Source of the DNA: Tiliqua scincoides
Taxonomy: Eukaryota; Chordata; Lepidosauria; Squamata; Scincidae
Reading direction: 5' to 3'
Length of the DNA: 64,000 bases
Assembly (NCBI RefSeq): GCF_035046505.1
Contig: NC_089824.1
Span: 222,278,596 to 222,342,595 of the forward strand
In this document: positions 58,667-64,000 of the stretch, one piece after another
Layout of the letters: each line of letters begins with the position of its first letter
Numbering within the stretch: the first letter of the stretch is position 1
Program-made: the position numbers and the translations under genes
The notes under the pieces: model-generated
What the model saw: the letters and a program-made list of their open reading frames with translations, nothing else
What the model was told of the DNA's origin: nothing
The model's database searches: none

Positions 58667-59633
58667 TAGCTGATGTAGTTAATAAACATGTGTGTGCCTT
58701 TAATGGTGTAGTGCTTGCAGGGGCCCAGCTACCTCCATGTCAGAAGACAGGTGTAGACTGGGCCTTTGGGTTTGCTGAAAACTGGAATGCGGCTCCCAAG
58801 CTGCACTTATGACTGATCTATTTATATGACTGGCTCAGGACAACCAGGATGTCTGTGGGCTATGCATGATATATCAGAAGCCATATTTAATTTTTTTAAA
58901 CATAAAAATGTACAGTGAATAATTTTATATCTTTTTAACAATAAAACACTAGTCTTTCTCTTGATTGGTTCTGGTATCTTAATATGCTTTGCTTAGGTTT
59001 GGCTGTTGCCAGTGGATGCAGGTAGGCATGGCCTTGATCTCGAGATCCCCTGGCAGAAGCCAGGTCAACCTCGCATTTGAATGCCAAGTAGACCAAGCTT
59101 CCACTTCGAGATTCCCCACAGATGAGGCCAGATCTACCCAGTATTTGAAGGGACAGGCATATTGTTACCTCCTTACGGTGTGCACTCAGGGTGGACTGCC
59201 TCCCCATCCCACCTGTGGTACTGGCTGTTGCTTTGTCTACCTGGTGAAATCGGATTGTGATTACATTTTTTAACGTGGGGGGCGGGGGAGGTAGAAGGAA
59301 CCAATAGGTATTCCCAATGAGAATCTTGATAGCTGGTCAGTCTAACACAGGGGTGTCCAAAGTTTTTGGCTGGAGGGCCACATCATCTCTCTGACACTGT
59401 GTCGGGGGCCGGGGAAAAAAAAAAAAGAATTAACTTACATTTAAAATTTGAATAAATTTGCATAAGTTTACATAAATGAATACAGTGGTACCTCGCATAA
59501 CGAATGCCTCGCGCACTGAAAAACTCGCAGAACGAAAGCGTTTTGCGAAGTTTGGTAACTCGCACAACGAATTTTTATGACCCGTGCTTCGCAAGACGAA
59601 TTTTTTTTTGTTTTGCTTTGGTTTCTCTTAAGG

Positions 59634-59792
59634 GGGGATCTTCATGTCAGTTTATGATCCCGTCCACCCTAGTAAGGGGAGGATCTTCATGTCAGTTTAT
59701 GATCCCGTTCACCCTAGTAAGGGGAGGATCTTCATGTCAGTTTATGATCCCTTTCCACCCTAGTAAGGGGAGGATCTTCATGTCAGTTTATG
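59634..59792. repeat. ~45-bp tandem repeat inside Tigger-like element
   Basis: Nearly four units read AAGGGGAGGATCTTCATGTC then AGTTTATGATCCCG and CCACCCTAGT. The units are nearly identical, so the expansion is recent relative to the element. Confidence 0.92.
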
Positions 59793-59872
59793 TAAGTAAG
59801 TCCCATTGTGCTTGCTCCCAGGAAAGTGTGCACAGGATTACAGCCTTCAAACTCCCCACTTAGCATCCCCCC
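59792..59872. repeat. 80-bp direct duplication, copy 1
   Basis: TAAGTAAGTCCCATTGTGCT, then GGAAAGTGTGCACAGGATTA and CAGCCTTCAA. It recurs at 60003-60081 in the same orientation with about three differences. The motif is also a common squamate interspersed sequence (compare 12530-12580). Confidence 0.85.
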
Positions 59873-60002
59873 CATCGCTCATTCACCCTCTCACTGCCCC
59901 ATTTCCTTCACGTTCCCTCCATGATCACGGCAAAAGCAAGCAATTGAGTGCAGCTGCTCTGTCCTCCCCAGCTTAGAGCACAATCCTGTGCGTGTCTCCT
60001 CA

Positions 60003-60081
60003 TAAGTAAGTCCCATTGTGCTTGCTCCCAGGAAAGTGTGCACAGGATTACAGCCTTCAAGCTCCCCACTCAGCATCCCCC
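60003..60081. repeat. 80-bp direct duplication, copy 2
   Basis: Second copy of the unit at 59792, 211 bp downstream within the same Tigger-like element, ending in a longer C run. Confidence 0.85.
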
Positions 60082-60789
60082 CCCCCGTTTTTGAAATCCT
60101 CTGTACAGTATGTATGCCTTTAAAGAGCACTTAATAAACACTTTGTAAACCAAATTTGACTTTGTTCTGACTTTTCTTGGCCATAGGAACGCATTAATTA
60201 AATGTCAATGCATTCCTATGGGAAATCGCGCTTCGCAAAACGAAAAACTCGCATAATGAAAGGACTCGCGGAACGGATTAATTTCGTTATGCGAGGCACC
60301 ACTGTATATTAAAGATGAACTTAAATGAATGAATGAAGGTCTCGCAATAGCTCAAGGGCTATAAAAGGCCTTGCACAAAGCAAGACCGGCTTTTCCTTTG
60401 CTGCCTCTGCTGCATCACAGACATGAAACAGCAAGGAGTGGAGGGAGCCCTCATCCCACAGCTCACACAAGAGGTCAAACAGTCGCTTTCATGCTGAGAA
60501 CAGTTGCGTCGGGCCAGTGCGGGCTCCAACAAATCTCTGGAGGGCCAGAGGCTCATTGGAGACTGGGGGCTCCCTGAGGGCCACATTGAGAAGCCTCGAG
60601 GGCCGCATGTGGCCCCAGGGCCGGGGTTTGGGCACCCCTGGTCTAACAGAATCCAAGGACCAAGCAAGGCAATGCCATTGATTCGTTAAAACAACTCAGG
60701 GTTCAAACTTTATAGCACCTTTATTAAATTCCTCTCTGCCTTCTCATGTAATACAGTTTCCCTTTTTGTTCAATCTATTAGTCTAGCTC

Positions 60790-60995
60790 TGCCGTTTTCG
60801 ACTACTGTGCCATGGCACATTGGTGTGCCACAAATGGTCTGCTGGTGTGCTGCGGAAATTTGGAGGAAGGTCATTCATTAGTAGGAGCACTGGGGAATGT
60901 GAGCCCCCTACCAGCAACAAAAAACCGATGGTGTGCCTTGACAATAATAGTACCTTATCAGTGTGCTGTGAGCTGAAAAAGGTTGAAAGTGGCTG
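60790..60995. mobile_element. Short hAT-like remnant
   Basis: It begins GCCGTTTTCGACTACTGTGC and ends GAAAAAGGTTGAAAGTGGCTG, decayed inverted ends. The interior has GGTGTGCCACAAATGGTCTG and TATCAGTGTGCTGTGAG, typical of a widespread vertebrate short hAT family. The target duplication is not clear. Confidence 0.55.
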
Positions 60996-62012
60996 TAGTC
61001 ACTCTGGCTGTGAGCTGCTGACGCTTCCTCTGCATACATATTCAAATATTCTGAGAGTGCTGGATATGTTAAGTGCTGCCGTGATCCATCAACAGTAATT
61101 CCAACAGTCCATCTCAAACTCCACCTGAATTTTCTTACCATTCTCACTCTTCAGCATAGACTCTTGCCCTCACCTCCTTAATGGCCACACAATCCTTTTG
61201 CTCAGCACAAGCAGCTCCTGACCAGCATTCTAATAGGGCCTTGCACATTATTTCAATAAAGTGGAAGAAAAATGTTGTCTACAGTGTGATAGAGAAACTA
61301 TAGAGCAAACAAAAGGCCATGGCAACAAGCCAAACACTGTAATGCTGAAGGTTTTAAAGCCTCTGATGCAATTTCCTTGGTCTCTTCCAAAAAGCCTCAT
61401 GGAATACATTAATCACAATTAAAGTGCTTCCCATCAATATACTCTTCCTCTGGGCTTTTACAGGTTTCTATTCACTTCTTGCTTTCTTGGCCAGGTCTTG
61501 CATAAATTATGCTGATTCCTCCCACTTCCACTCCATAAGAATTACATCAATGAGCACCAAAGCCAAACTTGAGTTCCTAGAAGCCATGTTTGCACTGCAG
61601 GGTAGAGATTATGGGGCCATCCTAATCCAAGCTGATAATATAGCATACCCATTACATCTTTATTTCAAAACATTTTCTACCCTGCTTTTTTTTTGCCCCT
61701 CTGCAGTCAAGAGCAGCTCAAGGTAAAATAAAGCAGACCATGAAACTGATCCAATAAAACTGCAGCAACTGGTGAGGCTGCCAAATTTCACAGGGCAGGG
61801 TTGGAGAAGGAAAGGGTTGGAGAAGGAAACTCAGGCTGTGCACCTGAGTTTCCCTTGCATCTTTGGGTTCCTTCTGGAGTGACTGACAGACACAGCATCT
61901 GACACAAACAGTCCCAGAAAGGTACTTGTTGTCTCATCAGGAAGGGACAATAAAAAAGGGGTGAGGGCCTTCTTTTTCCTGTTCATAATCAGCCAAATTA
62001 CCTATTAAAACC

Positions 62013-62952
62013 TATGTACCCTTGGCCCTGCTGCCATTCATGCTCTCCAAATTCAAGTTTTTCCTCAATTACTTTATGGAGTAGCTGTTTGGATTGAAGC
62101 AGCTAATCAGAAGATAGACAAAGCAACTGCTAAATTTTTGAGAAGAATTCTTGGAGTTCCAAATTTAATTAGGCTGTCCACTATGATTTTGGAATTGGGT
62201 ATTCATCTCCCCACTACTGTAGCTTGGACTTCCACTTTTAAGTTTTGGCTTAAACTCCATCTTAATATCCATTCGAATTCTATTCTCTTAGATCTATTAA
62301 AAGACTCTTTTTCATCCAACTGGTTTAAACTCATCGATGCCAAACTATCCTCTTTAGGTCTTTCTCCTGAACTCTTAGCTGATTTGGACCTTCAAAAAGC
62401 GCATCATCTCATTAAACTTAAACTTTGGGAGCAAGAATACACAACTTTACTGTCTAGCTTAAATCCGACCTGCCCGCCTCTCTCTTTTGGTTTGTCTCCT
62501 TCTCTGGGCCGTCCTGCGAACTATTTTACCCAACTTACCAACCCTAGTAAAAGACGGGCCTTTATGCTGGCGAGACTGAATATCTTTCCATCAGCATTAC
62601 ATCAAGGGAGATTCTCTAAAAATCCTCGTCCAAATAGATTATGTCTATTTTGTTCAGTTGAACCAGATACTCTGGATCATATCCTTCTTCGGTGCACTGC
62701 TCATCACAACCTCAGGTCCCACTTACTTGATTCTTTTCTTTCTTCTCTTCCTGTTTCCCTTGTTGATCCTTTCCCAATTCTTCTCAGTGATTATTCCCCT
62801 CCTATTACCAATCTGGTGGCGGAATTTTTAGCGGTAGTCTCTAAGGCCAAAGTTTGAAGTTAACATTCCCAAAGCTGTTCTATTATGCTATTTATTCTCT
62901 GTAAACTTTTAATATGCCAGTAAAGGTACTGAAGTGTGTATGTACCCTTGGC
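62013..62952 (+). mobile_element. 5'-truncated LINE with perfect 14-bp target duplication
   Basis: TATGTACCCTTGGC occurs at 62013-62026 and 62939-62952; the element lies between (62027-62938). One open frame runs unbroken from the truncation point to TGA at 62855-62857. It reads YGVAVWIEAANQKIDKATAK, RRILGVPN and, near its end, LCLFCSVEPDTLDHILLRC, a Cys/His C-terminal domain of certain LINE RT proteins. The 3' UTR is short, ending GCCAGTAAAGGTACTGAAG. This is a different clade from the CR1-like copies. The clade itself (Tx1/L1-like or R4-like) is not decided here. Confidence 0.85.
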
Positions 62953-64000
62953 ACAGAAGCCAGTTGCTGTAGAAACAGCTAGGAAACCAAATGATCTGGC
63001 CAAACCTAACTCCTCTGTACCTATAGATTCAGTGTGCTAGCCAAGAGTGAGGGACAGTAATAAGTTGACTCTGGTCTGAATGAAACACACTAAAGAAATT
63101 TCAAAAAAGAATAAAAGTTTATTAAGAAGTCTAAAAAGATAAATCAGACAAGGTTCAAATATTCAAAAGAAGGTACATGAAATTATATAAAAACAAGCCT
63201 TTTTGTCTAAATTCCAGAATTGGTTCCCAACATTGACGGTAAACGATACAAAATCCTAATGCAGGCTACCTAGAGAGTTTTCCCTACCTCAACACCTAGT
63301 AGAAGTTCCCTTGTTTGCTTCCAAAGTCCAGAGGAGCATGACAGGCAATGTACAGGTATTTCTGCAAAAGCTGAAACATGATTCTCTCAATCCAGCCCTT
63401 CCTTTTATGGGGTCTTGGGGAACAAGATTCTGCCTTTCTTGCTGCTCTCATGGTAGCCTCTCAGGATCATTGTGTAAAGGATTTCTTTTAAATGAGAAAT
63501 CCATTTCTCATTTACTTTTAAACACATTACATGTTCTTCATATCAATTGCACCTTAACAGAGGCTTTCTCATGAAGGTTTCGCTTATCTAGTATAATTGT
63601 ATTCGTTTCTAAACTTGTATCTGCAGGTGTCTAGCTAAAAACCCTATTTCAGCATGCCAACTAAAACTTTCCCTTACTACAATGTTGCAAATCTGTGTGT
63701 TTTCCCATCCTGGCTGGCCACATGCTTCTGCCAAGAAGCAGTTTTATCTTTGAGATGCAACTTTTCCAAATTCCAAAATGTATCAATGCAAGACTTTGAG
63801 GCCTCAGCTAGGAAAACAGCTTTCTATGCAGGTTTCTATGTGAGGCTAACTATGATTTTGCTGGACATAGTTTTCATTATTCTTATGTGTTTCTATGCTT
63901 TAATCAACCCTTTAATAAAATCAGACAGTTAAAATTTACTTTGATAGCTACCATATTTCTATATATATATGTTGGTTACACTTTAAGGACAAAGACTAAT
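62953..64000. other. Intergenic flank without recognised gene
   Basis: AT-rich DNA. Around 63105-63350 a stretch beginning AATAAAAGTTTATTAAGAAG looks like part of an unclassified interspersed repeat. ATATATATAT occurs near 63960. In human, KIF3B follows POFUT1; none of its exons is seen before the window ends. Confidence 0.4.

Larger units (their letters stand above)
59483..60304. mobile_element. Tigger-like DNA transposon nested in hAT
   Basis: Ends CAGTGGTACCTCGCATAACG and, reversed, CAGTGGTGCCTCGCATAACG are almost perfect terminal repeats. TA flanks both sides (59481-59482 and 60305-60306). It has no transposase frame. The terminal regions repeat ACTCGC[AG][GT]AACGAA-type words. It carries its own tandem and dispersed duplications. 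Confidence 0.9.
59348..60640. mobile_element. Non-autonomous hAT element, interrupted
   Basis: Ends CAGGGGTGTCCAAAG and TTTGGGCACCCCTG. GTCTAACA flanks both sides exactly (59340-59347 and 60641-60648). It is the reverse-oriented relative of the element at 27445. A second transposon (59483-60304) splits it; without that insert it would be about 470 bp, close to the 439 bp of its relative. Confidence 0.9.

Noticed and set aside
59634-59792. Regular ~45-bp repeats as a CRISPR-like array
   Set aside because: Units are contiguous with no unique spacers and lie inside a DNA transposon of a vertebrate genome.

Overview
This is a vertebrate nuclear window, most likely from a squamate reptile (a lizard). 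The host genes are split by GT-AG introns and closely match the human proteins. The introns are full of CR1-like LINEs whose 3' ends carry the TTCTTATG tail and a 'CCCACTGGATCAGGCCATAGG' type sequence familiar from squamates, together with L2-like tails, tRNA-derived SINEs and many short hAT and Tigger-like DNA transposons. The species call is inference from repeat families; no mitochondrial or rRNA marker is present.

Three host genes lie in the order known from human 20q11.21. (1) TM9SF4, + strand, 8425-24827: 17 coding exons reconstructed in frame to the stop; the first coding exon and promoter lie before the window, so 1-8424 is inferred to be intron 1. (2) PLAGL2, - strand, coding 41564-41314 and 36665-35462, giving a 484-residue zinc-finger factor, with a probable 7 kb 3' UTR reaching about 28440. 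(3) POFUT1, + strand, seven exons from 46314 to 55890, giving a 386-residue protein O-fucosyltransferase ending in RDEL. TM9SF4 and PLAGL2 converge at 27.1-28.4 kb with two hAT elements between them. PLAGL2 and POFUT1 diverge from one CpG-rich bidirectional promoter at about 45.88-46.43 kb with ETS, YY1-like, NRF1 and GC-box motifs.

The rest is mobile DNA. A CR1-like LINE, nearly whole in its endonuclease-RT ORF, sits at 493-3455. Younger 3'-end copies are at 5372, 14766, 48437 and 57776, and a three-unit tandem array of the same 3' end is at 43709-44105. Several DNA transposons keep exact target-site duplications: hAT at 27445, 37405, 52610 and 59348, and a Tigger-like element at 59483 nested inside the last. 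A 5'-truncated LINE of another clade at 62027-62938 has a perfect 14-bp target duplication.

No clearly new gene system is seen. The most interesting structures are: an inverted pair of 210-bp LINE fragments (39697-39906 and 43190-43399) flanking the PLAGL2 start-codon exon, which could favour exon circularisation; a ~400-bp near-identical direct duplication present in both the PLAGL2 3' UTR region and its intron; an ~80-bp-arm palindrome with repeated M-box and CRE-like motifs in POFUT1 intron 1; a ~70-bp minisatellite beside the bidirectional promoter; and the apparent loss of the second N-glycosylation sequon of POFUT1.
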